Shown here one piece after another: positions 1 to 5,260 of a DNA stretch of 5,596 nucleotides. Positions within the stretch are counted from its first letter, which is position 1. Every line of letters begins with the position of its first letter. The position numbers and the translations under genes are program-made. The notes under the pieces are model-generated. The model made no database searches. It was not told the DNA's origin and saw only the letters and a list, made by a program, of their open reading frames with translations. The DNA is taken from assembly GCA_015067375.1 (NCBI GenBank), contig SVMQ01000163.1, positions 1-5,596 on the forward strand. Reading direction: 5' to 3'. The stretch comes from Oscillospiraceae bacterium. GTDB lineage: Bacteria > Bacillota > Clostridia > Oscillospirales > Ruminococcaceae.

Positions 1-839
1 TAGCTGAAGCTCATGTTTCCTGTTTTGTCAATTGTTATCTCATGAGCAAGCAGTATCATATCAACGGAGAATGACCACTCCTCGCTCCATACTCTGATGA
101 AATTCAGCTGTTTTGCGGAGAATTTTGTCTTTAGCTCCATTGCGGTACGAAGCTGTTCTTCTACAGAAAAACGCTTTTCAAGCTTGGCAAGCCGCTCGTC
201 AGCATCAGAAACAGTATTCACTCCCTCGTCAGCCCAGGTCTGAGCAACAGATTGGATGTAGTTTGCGGTGGTCTTTCCTATTTTGAAGCAGTATTTCAGC
301 AGCATAGCTGCTACCTGTGCAGGCAGACCGAAGTGCTCGACCAGCATCAGCACTGTCTGACTTTCAGGCTGTCGAAGTCCGCGTCCGTAAAGGCTCTCTG
401 CTTCCTTGTACAACCACTGAAGCTCAGGGTCAGAGGAGAGTCTGTTTCCAACATAACCTGAGGTGTAGACTGAATTGTTGTCGGCGGTAATGACCTTTAC
501 AGCTGAGGTGCGTTTTTTTGTCTGCGGAAGTTCAGAAGTGATCTCGGGAAACGTTTCCTGTGCTGATATATCGTCACTTGCAGCGGCAAGCGAGCCTCCG
601 TCTGCACGGATGATGCCGCGCTGCACCCAAAAAAGTGCAGCATCCTCAAGCTCACCTTCTCGGCGGAAACCAAGCTTGTCCTTTAGCTCGGCGTCCGTGA
701 AGAGCGCACCCCCGTTTCTGAGCAGAAACAGCAGCAGCTTCAGCGAATTTCCGCTTGCAAGCTTTATGTATTTATCAACTACGCTGGAGGGGACAGCAAA
801 AACACTGTTCCATTCTCCGACGTTAAGAGAGTAGTTCAT
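1..839 (-). CDS. DnaD-domain replication/primosome-like protein, C-terminus cut by the window edge
   Basis: 279 complete codons are open on the minus strand and the frame runs off the window start. Residues 1-75 look like the compact N-terminal winged-helix part of DnaD proteins. A Ser/Thr-rich linker follows to about residue 135. A first DnaB_2-like helical repeat spans about 137-210, with the hallmark Y194-I-x-x-V and W202 (NYIQSVAQTWADEGVNT). A second copy begins near W251 and reaches YxxxI-type sequence just as the window ends. In the Firmicutes, DnaD/DnaB proteins help load the replicative helicase during restart and initiation; clostridial versions with two C-terminal repeats also include phage-derived proteins, so orthology to B. 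subtilis DnaD is not assured. Two ATGs stand in tandem (842 and 839). The AGGTG ribosome binding site at 845-849 is 2 nt from the first and 5 nt from the second, so I chose 839. Transcribed divergently from glgA. Confidence 0.85.
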   Translation of the reverse strand, partial: MNYSLNVGEWNSVFAVPSSVVDKYIKLASGNSLKLLLFLLRNGGALFTDAELKDKLGFRREGELEDAALFWVQRGIIRADGGSLAAASDDISAQETFPEITSELPQTKKRTSAVKVITADNNSVYTSGYVGNRLSSDPELQWLYKEAESLYGRGLRQPESQTVLMLVEHFGLPAQVAAMLLKYCFKIGKTTANYIQSVAQTWADEGVNTVSDADERLAKLEKRFSVEEQLRTAMELKTKFSAKQLNFIRVWSEEWSFSVDMILLAHEITIDKTGNMSFS

Positions 840-873
840 CATATCACCTATCGTATCATAATTCTACTTAATT

Positions 874-902
874 ATCATATCATAAATCGATGATTTTTGC
901 AA
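874..902 (-). promoter_or_regulatory. Sigma-A promoter for the DnaD-domain gene
   Basis: On the minus strand, TTGCAA (902-897) is followed by 17 nt and TATGAT (879-874). TGA directly before the -10 box gives an extended -10. The predicted transcript start is near 867, about 28 nt before the ATG. A second TATGAT (884-879) overlaps it but has only a 12-nt spacer, so it is less likely to be used. An ATCAT-N6-ATGAT inverted repeat (879-894) lies in the spacer. Confidence 0.65.
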
Positions 903-964
903 TAGAAATGATGTATTAAAAAAATATTGTTTTCACGCAAAGCGCATCAATGTTTCAGCTTACA

Positions 965-986
965 ATTTTTTGTGTGATTTTTTGTG
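965..986. repeat. Tandem direct repeat with T-tracts, ATTTTTTGTG twice
   Basis: ATTTTTTGTG occurs at 965-974 and again at 977-986, a 12-nt period, upstream of the glgA promoter and within the divergent intergenic region. Phased T-tracts can bend DNA or form part of a regulator site. It could equally be chance in AT-rich DNA. Confidence 0.5.
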
Positions 987-1019
987 ACTTTTAATGCCTT
1001 ATTTAATTATAAAACCTAC

Positions 1020-1048
1020 TTGCAATATCGGTACATTTGTGATAAAAT
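1020..1048 (+). promoter_or_regulatory. Sigma-A promoter for glgA
   Basis: TTGCAA (1020-1025), a 17-nt spacer, and TAAAAT (1043-1048) preceded by TGA (1040-1042), an extended -10. The predicted start is near 1055, giving a leader of about 40 nt that ends in the ribosome binding site GGAGGA (1081-1086), 8 nt before the glgA ATG. No riboswitch-like fold is seen in this short leader. Confidence 0.65.
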
Positions 1049-1094
1049 AAGAACAGCAATATATTAATATCTAAATATATGGAGGATAAATATC

Positions 1095-2516
1095 ATGAGA
1101 ATTCTTTACGCAGCAAGTGAAGCTTTACCGTTTGCGGCTTCGGGCGGTCTTGCCGATGTTGCAGGCTCTCTTCCCAAGGCGCTTTGCGCAGCAGGACATG
1201 AGACCTGTGTTGTAATGCCTTACTATGTTAACACTCTCAAGCCTGAGCAGAAGGAGAAGATGACCTACATCACTAACTTCACTGTTTCTGTCGGCTGGAG
1301 AAGCCAGTATTGCGGTCTTTTCTCACAGCAGGTAGACGGCGTTACTTATTTCTTTATCGATAATGAGCAGTACTTCAAGCGTGACAACGGTCTTTACGGC
1401 TACTTCGACGACGCTGAGAGATATGTGTTCTTCAGCCGTGCTATCCTTGAGATGCTCAAGTATATCGCATTCAAGCCGCAGATCATCAACGCGAACGACT
1501 GGCAGACAGCGCTCGTTCCTGTTTATTACAACCTGTTCTACAAGAATACCTGGGGCTATGAGAACATCAAGCAGGTTTTCACTATCCATAATATCGGCTA
1601 TCAGGGTCAGTATGGTCTTGATCTTGTTAAGGACATCGTTGGTATTCCTCCTCAGAATGTTAATATCATCGAGTACGATGGTGATATCAACTTCATGAAG
1701 GGCGCTATCGAGATGGCGGATAAGGTTACTACCGTATCTCCCACATACGCTACTGAGATCCTTGATCCGTGGTTCGGTCACGGTCTTGACAGGATTCTCT
1801 GCACCAAGCAGTACAAGACCTGTGGCTTCCTCAACGGTATCGACGTTGATCTCTACAATCCTCAGACTGATCCCAACATCGCCGCTAACTTCAACACCAG
1901 AAGTCTTAAGGGCAAGGCTGCCTGCAAGAGCGCTATCTTTGAGGAGTTCGGTATGCCCGAGTATGGCATCCCGCTTCTCGTTATGATCTCGCGTTTTGCT
2001 GATCACAAGGGCTTTGATCTTGTTAAGGCTGTGTTTGATGATATCATCAACACCGATCTGCAGGTAGTAGTTCTCGGTTCGGGTGAGCATCATTATGAGG
2101 CATTCTTTGAGGAGATGCACTACAGATATCCCGATAAGGTAGGTTTCTACCGCGGCTATAATCCTCAGCTTGCAAAGCGTCTGTACGCAGGTGCTGATAT
2201 GTTCCTGATGCCCTCCAAGAGCGAACCTTGCGGTCTTGCTCAGATGATCGCGGCAAGATACGGCACAGTGCCGATCGTTCGTGCAACAGGCGGTCTTAAG
2301 GACTCCATCATCGACGCCGGCGACGACGGAATCGGCTTTACATTCCAGAGCTACAATGCACATGATATGCTTCATGCTGTTCAGCGTGCAAAGGGTATGT
2401 ATGACAACAAGGCTGAGTGGAAGAAGCTCGTTACCAGAGCGATGAAGGCTGATTTCAGCTGGGAAGCCTCCGCTAAGCTGTACATCGGACTGTACAAGGA
2501 GCTTTGCGGCGAGTAA
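1095..2516 (+). CDS. glgA: Glycogen (starch) synthase, ADP-glucose type, GT5 family
   Basis: 473 residues, the usual length for bacterial GlgA (about 477 in E. coli). It transfers glucose from ADP-glucose to the non-reducing end of an alpha-1,4-glucan in the cytoplasm. The N-terminal GT-B domain (about 1-245) carries SGGLADVAGSLP (16-27), NANDWQTAL (132-140) and FTIHNIGYQG (162-171). The C-terminal domain has SRFADHKGFD (299-308) with R300 and K305, EPCGL (377-381) with the catalytic-region E377 and C379, and ATGGL (397-401). R300, K305, E377 and C379 fall at the same numbers as in the E. coli enzyme, so the alignment is easy. The lysine of the N-terminal KTGGL motif (K15 in E. coli) is alanine here. 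The start is fixed by GGAGGA 8 nt upstream. All 30 lysine codons are AAG, a sign of strong expression. No glgC or glgB lies nearby. A TPR-like gene follows after 42 nt without a terminator. Confidence 0.97.
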   Translation: MRILYAASEALPFAASGGLADVAGSLPKALCAAGHETCVVMPYYVNTLKPEQKEKMTYITNFTVSVGWRSQYCGLFSQQVDGVTYFFIDNEQYFKRDNGLYGYFDDAERYVFFSRAILEMLKYIAFKPQIINANDWQTALVPVYYNLFYKNTWGYENIKQVFTIHNIGYQGQYGLDLVKDIVGIPPQNVNIIEYDGDINFMKGAIEMADKVTTVSPTYATEILDPWFGHGLDRILCTKQYKTCGFLNGIDVDLYNPQTDPNIAANFNTRSLKGKAACKSAIFEEFGMPEYGIPLLVMISRFADHKGFDLVKAVFDDIINTDLQVVVLGSGEHHYEAFFEEMHYRYPDKVGFYRGYNPQLAKRLYAGADMFLMPSKSEPCGLAQMIAARYGTVPIVRATGGLKDSIIDAGDDGIGFTFQSYNAHDMLHAVQRAKGMYDNKAEWKKLVTRAMKADFSWEASAKLYIGLYKELCGE

Positions 2517-2545
2517 TATTGATTAGATCATGACTGTTTAAATTA

Positions 2546-2551
2546 AGGAGG
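2546..2551 (+). promoter_or_regulatory. Ribosome binding site that decides the start of the TPR-like gene
   Basis: AGGAGG lies 1 nt before an in-frame ATG at 2553 but 7 nt before the ATG at 2559. Only the second spacing is normal, so translation should begin at 2559. Confidence 0.75.
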
Positions 2552-2558
2552 GATGTAT

Positions 2559-2843
2559 ATGAACGGAAAATTCAACCATGCGCTTTATCTTCTTGATAAA
2601 GGTGAGTATGACAAGGCTGAGATATGTCTTCGTGATGCGATAAGCGAGAGCGATAATGCGTTTGAGGTCATACAGATCAGATGCTGCTACGCCGAGCTGC
2701 TCATGGAGCAGGAGCGTTACAGTGAAGCGATGGAAAATGTCGAGTACATCCTGTCCAACACTGATGAATATAGCGATAATTCTCAGGAGCGTGCGACAGC
2801 GCAGGAGATAAAGGACTATATTCAGAGCGAGGGTCTGATTTGA
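2559..2843 (+). CDS. Small TPR-like helical-repeat protein of unknown role
   Basis: 94 residues, soluble, with no signal peptide or membrane segment. Two helix-turn-helix units resemble tetratricopeptide repeats: about residues 5-32 (ALYLLDKGEYDKAEICLRDA, with L11, G15, Y17, A20 and A27 near TPR consensus positions) and about 40-67 (YAELLMEQERYSEAMENVEY, with L47, Y54 and A57). A short acidic tail with one more helix follows. TPRs usually bind other proteins, and two repeats suggest an adaptor or a partner that assembles with something larger. It follows glgA by 42 nt on the same strand with no terminator between, so it is probably cotranscribed with glgA. A link to glycogen metabolism is only an inference from position. 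A strong hairpin begins 7 nt after the stop. Lysine codons are mixed AAA and AAG, unlike glgA. I recognise no named family. Confidence 0.8.
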   Translation: MNGKFNHALYLLDKGEYDKAEICLRDAISESDNAFEVIQIRCCYAELLMEQERYSEAMENVEYILSNTDEYSDNSQERATAQEIKDYIQSEGLI

Positions 2844-2850
2844 TAAAAAT

Positions 2851-2876
2851 GATCGGGTGGCATCAGTCACCCGATC
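2851..2876. terminator. Perfect 9-bp hairpin between the TPR-like and Nudix genes, probable terminator
   Basis: GATCGGGTG (2851-2859) pairs perfectly with CACCCGATC (2868-2876). The stem can extend by a G-T and a C-G pair to leave an ATCA tetraloop. On the plus strand the following sequence is only weakly T-rich (TTCGTTTG). On the minus strand it is followed by ATTTTT, a better U-tract. It probably ends or attenuates the glgA-TPR transcript, and may also stop antisense transcription. Confidence 0.6.
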
Positions 2877-2886
2877 TTCGTTTGAA

Positions 2887-2891
2887 AGGAG
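2887..2891 (+). promoter_or_regulatory. Ribosome binding site that decides the Nudix start
   Basis: AGGAG sits 5 nt before the ATG at 2897. An upstream in-frame TTG (2840) and ATG (2849) lack a well-placed ribosome binding site, and starting there would translate through the hairpin. The 2897 start also gives the MEIWDGYT beginning expected for this Nudix subgroup. Confidence 0.8.
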
Positions 2892-2896
2892 AAGAT

Positions 2897-3415
2897 ATGG
2901 AGATCTGGGACGGCTACACTGTCGATAAGCAGCTTGCAGGTGTGGATATCATCAGGGAAGAGGAGTTTACAAGAGAGTGGTCGTCATTGGGCTTGTACCA
3001 TCTTGTTTCGGATATCATAGTCCGTCATAGTGACGGTACATGGCTAGTGATGCAGCGTGACTTTGCGAAGGAGGGTCATCCCGGCGAGTGGGAGCTTGGC
3101 GCAGGAGGCTCGGTATTGAAAGGCGAGAGCGCTTATCAAGGCGCAGTGCGTGAGTTATATGAAGAAACGGGCATCGCGTCGGATGAGCTTACACTATTGA
3201 AAGAGATCACTACCGTACATTCCAACGGAGTAGGTGTACATTATAGCATATATCTATGTGAAACGGATGTAAGCAAGACGGCGATAAAGCTGCAGGCGGG
3301 GGAAACGGTAGACTTTAAATGGCTGACCGATGACGAGATAAGAGAAGGCGCATACATCCCCGACAGAAGCCGCGATCTGATATTGCAGCTTATGGAGGAA
3401 AAGGATGCACATTGA
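2897..3415 (+). CDS. Nudix hydrolase, IPP-isomerase-like/YfcD-like subgroup
   Basis: 172 residues. A complete Nudix box (GX5EX7REUXEEXGU) occupies residues 71-93: G71, E77, R85-E86, E89-E90, G92 and I93. The glutamates bind the divalent metals needed to hydrolyse a nucleoside diphosphate linked to another moiety. The N-terminal MEIWDGYT and the LYHLVSDIIVRHSDG stretch (33-47) match the IPP-isomerase-like Nudix proteins common in Firmicutes, which are mostly annotated without a known substrate. True isopentenyl-diphosphate isomerase activity should not be assumed. The last 11 bases overlap the downstream GNAT gene, whose ribosome binding site lies inside this gene, so the two are probably translationally coupled. 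No convincing promoter is seen directly upstream. Expression may come by read-through past the hairpin at 2851-2876 or from a weak promoter inside the TPR-like gene. Confidence 0.9.
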   Translation: MEIWDGYTVDKQLAGVDIIREEEFTREWSSLGLYHLVSDIIVRHSDGTWLVMQRDFAKEGHPGEWELGAGGSVLKGESAYQGAVRELYEETGIASDELTLLKEITTVHSNGVGVHYSIYLCETDVSKTAIKLQAGETVDFKWLTDDEIREGAYIPDRSRDLILQLMEEKDAH

Positions 3416-3926
3416 GATAAAGACTGAGCGTTTGTTGCTAAGACCGCTGTGCATGAATGACATTGACACAGTGCATCTGTATGCTTCGGATGCTGAACTT
3501 ACGCGTTATATGCTGTATCTGCCGAATAGCAATGTTGAAGAATCACGTCGGTTTATTGAGGCTGCCACCAGCGAGTGGAGCAAGTCAGCTCCTGAGTTCT
3601 TTGAGTTTGCGGTTGTGTCAGATGGTATTCATATTGGTGCAGTTTGCCTTTACTTGTCAGAAAACGGCACAAAGGGCGAGATCGGGTGGATTCTGAACAA
3701 GGAATATCACGGCAAAGGCTATGCGTCAGAAGCTGCAGTGGCTGTTTTGGAATATGCGAAAAGCATCGGGGTAACTGAGGTATGCGCACATTGCGACAGC
3801 AGGAACAGAGCCTCGGAAAATGTCATGCGTCGTATCGGAATGAAGCTGGAAAGCAGCGACGGTATACGTTTTTACAAGAAAAGCAGTGAATCGGCATCCG
3901 AACTGATGTATATATCAAGGCTGTGA
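3405..3926 (+). CDS. GNAT-family N-acetyltransferase, RimJ/RimL-like (Acetyltransf_3)
   Basis: 173 residues, the normal size of a single-domain GNAT. It starts with the typical IKTERLLLRPL (4-14), followed by the helical region to about residue 60. The acetyl-CoA binding motif A is at about 96-118 with the pyrophosphate loop YHGKGYASEA (101-110). Motif B follows as CDSRNRASENVMRRIGM (130-146), with N134 and N139 in the usual places. Relatives acetylate ribosomal protein N-termini, antibiotics or small amines; the acceptor cannot be told from sequence. GGAGG at 3394-3398, 6 nt before the ATG and inside the Nudix gene, fixes the start. The 11-base overlap indicates coupled translation with the Nudix gene. 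No hairpin terminator follows; the promoter of the next gene begins 4 nt after the stop. Confidence 0.92.
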   Translation: MHIEIKTERLLLRPLCMNDIDTVHLYASDAELTRYMLYLPNSNVEESRRFIEAATSEWSKSAPEFFEFAVVSDGIHIGAVCLYLSENGTKGEIGWILNKEYHGKGYASEAAVAVLEYAKSIGVTEVCAHCDSRNRASENVMRRIGMKLESSDGIRFYKKSSESASELMYISRL

Positions 3927-3971
3927 TGTATTGACATTTATATGCTTCTGTGATATAATTAGTTGATATAT
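3910..3971. repeat. 9-bp inverted repeat flanking the membrane-protein promoter
   Basis: ATATATCAA (3910-3918) and TTGATATAT (3963-3971) are perfect reverse complements. They bracket the promoter at 3931-3959, the right arm covering the likely transcript start. They could be a pair of half-sites for a repressor. AT-rich composition makes chance a real alternative. Confidence 0.35.
3931..3959 (+). promoter_or_regulatory. Perfect-consensus sigma-A promoter for the two-TM protein
   Basis: TTGACA (3931-3936), exactly 17 nt, then TATAAT (3954-3959), with TGA at 3951-3953 making an extended -10. Every consensus base is present. The predicted start is near 3966, leaving a leader of about 43 nt. It lies 4 nt after the GNAT stop, so the downstream gene is its own transcription unit. 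Confidence 0.85.
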
Positions 3972-3998
3972 TTTTCGCAACTTAATGGTTGTTATCTT

Positions 3999-4003
3999 GG
4001 AGG
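3999..4003 (+). promoter_or_regulatory. Ribosome binding site that decides the start of the two-TM protein
   Basis: GGAGG lies 5 nt before the ATG at 4009. An in-frame ATG at 3985 has no ribosome binding site and would put this site inside the coding region, so 4009 is preferred. Confidence 0.75.
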
Positions 4004-4008
4004 TTGGT

Positions 4009-4647
4009 ATGAATACTTTAAAACTTATTCTGATCTTTGTGTTGATGTTCGTGTTAGGGCTTATCGGTTTTATTGGCACATCTGTGTCAAGGTCTAAGGC
4101 GATGAATGCTCAGACAGATTTCAATGAGCTGCAGAGCAGCGAGTTTAAAAGCGGTATGTATGTTCGTGGAACAGTGTACGAAGTCCTTGACGAGTACGCC
4201 TACGAAACTTCTGATAATCACGTAAGTGCACGTTATTACATAGTGCCGATAGCAGGCACTTATGAGGACGAGTATCCTCAGTATGTTACAGTATCGACAG
4301 GTAACAGTGATGTTCAAAATCAGGCTGACTTGTTGATGCAGCAGACTTGGAACTATTATGATTATGGTACAGAGCCTGCTGTATGGAACGAGTTTGAGAT
4401 AATCGGTAAAGTGAGTAAGCTTGAACCCGAATTGCTTGATTATCTGTATGATTGGTTCATGTACGGCGATTACAGTGCTACACGCGCGGAGTATTCAAAG
4501 TATATCTGTCCTTATGAGATTTCGGTAGTAAGCACCAGTGGGCTGCTTACCGGCGCTATCATGTTTGCGATCATGGGTGGTATAGGCGCAATAGGACTTG
4601 CGGTATTCATCATTATTTACATTAAGGCACATAGAAATTGCTATTAA
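4009..4647 (+). CDS. Unrecognised protein with two membrane segments and a Tyr-rich central domain
   Basis: 212 residues. A hydrophobic segment spans about 4-25 and a second about 179-205, followed by the short basic tail KAHRNCY. The central part (about 26-178) is acidic and aromatic: 19 of the 119 residues from 51 to 169 are tyrosine. It contains YVRGTVYEVLDEYAYE (51-66) and ARYYIVPIAGTY (74-85), a beta-rich pattern. The basic tail suggests the C-terminus is cytoplasmic. With two membrane segments the N-terminus would be cytoplasmic too, and the central domain outside the cell. The SRSK directly after the first segment goes slightly against this. No lipobox, catalytic motif or known domain is recognised. 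It has its own consensus promoter, and a terminator hairpin starts 7 nt after the stop, so it is monocistronic. Confidence 0.85.
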   Translation: MNTLKLILIFVLMFVLGLIGFIGTSVSRSKAMNAQTDFNELQSSEFKSGMYVRGTVYEVLDEYAYETSDNHVSARYYIVPIAGTYEDEYPQYVTVSTGNSDVQNQADLLMQQTWNYYDYGTEPAVWNEFEIIGKVSKLEPELLDYLYDWFMYGDYSATRAEYSKYICPYEISVVSTSGLLTGAIMFAIMGGIGAIGLAVFIIIYIKAHRNCY

Positions 4648-4654
4648 AATGATA

Positions 4655-4677
4655 ACGCCCCTCATGTCGAGGGGCGT
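4655..4677. terminator. Bidirectional rho-independent terminator between convergent genes
   Basis: ACGCCCCTC (4655-4663) pairs perfectly with GAGGGGCGT (4669-4677) around a 5-nt loop. The plus strand continues GTTCTTATTTT and the minus strand continues TATCATTTTAA, so both directions have a U-rich tail. It sits 7 nt past the plus-strand stop at 4647 and 4 nt past the minus-strand stop at 4682. Confidence 0.88.
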
Positions 4678-4681
4678 GTTC

Positions 4682-5128
4682 TTATTTTCTGTAGTAGCTC
4701 TTGAAATGCTCAGATCTCTTGGGATCCTCCTGAAATCTTATGTAGCTTATCATATCTTTTGGGATAGCGTCAAGTGTCACAAGCTCGGATAAAGACTGGA
4801 ACTGAACATCATGCTGGATGAGCGTATACTCCTGCTTTGCGTTGGGGAATTTTGCAGGGTCAGCTTTAGTCTGCAGCTGAGCCAAGGTATACATATACTC
4901 GCGCATCGGATGCCATATCTGGCGGATTAGCACAGTAGGCTCGCCTGTGCTGGGCAGTGTGCCGAAGCCTGTCACTCTGTACAGGTGCATATTGATATAG
5001 CGCTGATCCTCAGTGGCAGTGTCCCATTTGATGTGACGCAGGATATCGCCGACACCGATAGTCATTTTTGTACCGTTGTCAAGCTGGAGTGTCTTTTGCT
5101 GTGAAGCAGCAGGGAAAAGGTGACTCAT
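4682..5128 (-). CDS. DUF1653-like protein
   Basis: 148 residues, with no signal peptide or membrane segment. Residues about 27-105 resemble the DUF1653 domain: GDILRHIKW (27-35), LYRVTGFGTLPSTGEPTVLI (49-68), the region around R76-EYMY, then DPAKFPNAKQEYTL (90-103). The last matches the family's 'D..KYP...Q.YRF' ending. The family is small and its function is unknown. The C-terminal extension (about 106-148) is not typical of the shortest members. AGGAGG at 5138-5143 is 9 nt before the ATG. The gene has its own consensus promoter, ends at the shared terminator, and is divergent from xylB, so the intergenic region could be jointly controlled. The family call rests on remembered pattern and could be wrong; the coding call is firm. 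Confidence 0.75.
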   Translation of the reverse strand: MSHLFPAASQQKTLQLDNGTKMTIGVGDILRHIKWDTATEDQRYINMHLYRVTGFGTLPSTGEPTVLIRQIWHPMREYMYTLAQLQTKADPAKFPNAKQEYTLIQHDVQFQSLSELVTLDAIPKDMISYIRFQEDPKRSEHFKSYYRK

Positions 5129-5160
5129 AGTAGTATACCTCCTATTTAAATGCTGATTAT

Positions 5161-5189
5161 ATTATACTACATTATTATGTAATTGTCAA
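5161..5189 (-). promoter_or_regulatory. Perfect-consensus sigma-A promoter for the DUF1653-like gene
   Basis: On the minus strand, TTGACA (5189-5184), 17 nt, TATAAT (5166-5161). The predicted start is near 5154, giving a leader of about 26 nt that includes the AGGAGG ribosome binding site. It is back to back with the xylB promoter, the two -35 boxes being separated by 36 nt. Confidence 0.85.
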
Positions 5190-5225
5190 GATTGCACAGA
5201 GATTTATTTATTTTAGTAAAACCTA

Positions 5226-5254
5226 TTGACAAATCTGGCAATTTATATTAAAAT
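5226..5254 (+). promoter_or_regulatory. Sigma-A promoter for xylB
   Basis: TTGACA (5226-5231), 17 nt, TAAAAT (5249-5254). The predicted start is near 5261. A TATAAT at 5261-5266 could serve as an alternative -10 but has only the weak TGGCAA at 19 nt upstream. No clear cre (CcpA) or classical XylR operator is seen. Confidence 0.7.
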
Positions 5255-5260
5255 TGATAC

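Noticed and set aside
252..834. Plus-strand open frames opposite the DnaD-domain gene (252-461 and 475-834)
   Set aside because: They are low-complexity, Ser/Cys-rich translations antisense to a coding frame with clear DnaD features. They have no ribosome binding sites.
1000..1094. Possible riboswitch or attenuator before glgA
   Set aside because: The predicted leader is only about 40 nt, AT-rich, and has no stable stem.
1323..2375. Long open frame of 350 codons on the minus strand inside glgA
   Set aside because: It is fully antisense to an unmistakable GT5 enzyme and has no ribosome binding site or recognisable domain. It is explained by the strong codon bias of glgA, which leaves few stops in the opposite frame.
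2840..2896. Upstream TTG/ATG starts adding 19 residues to the Nudix protein
   Set aside because: The extra residues are encoded by the hairpin and its flank, no ribosome binding site is well placed, and AGGAG before 2897 is ideal.
4598..4792. Plus-strand open frame across the terminator between the two-TM and DUF1653-like genes
   Set aside because: It runs through the 9-bp terminator hairpin and overlaps two better genes in other frames. It shows no start signal.
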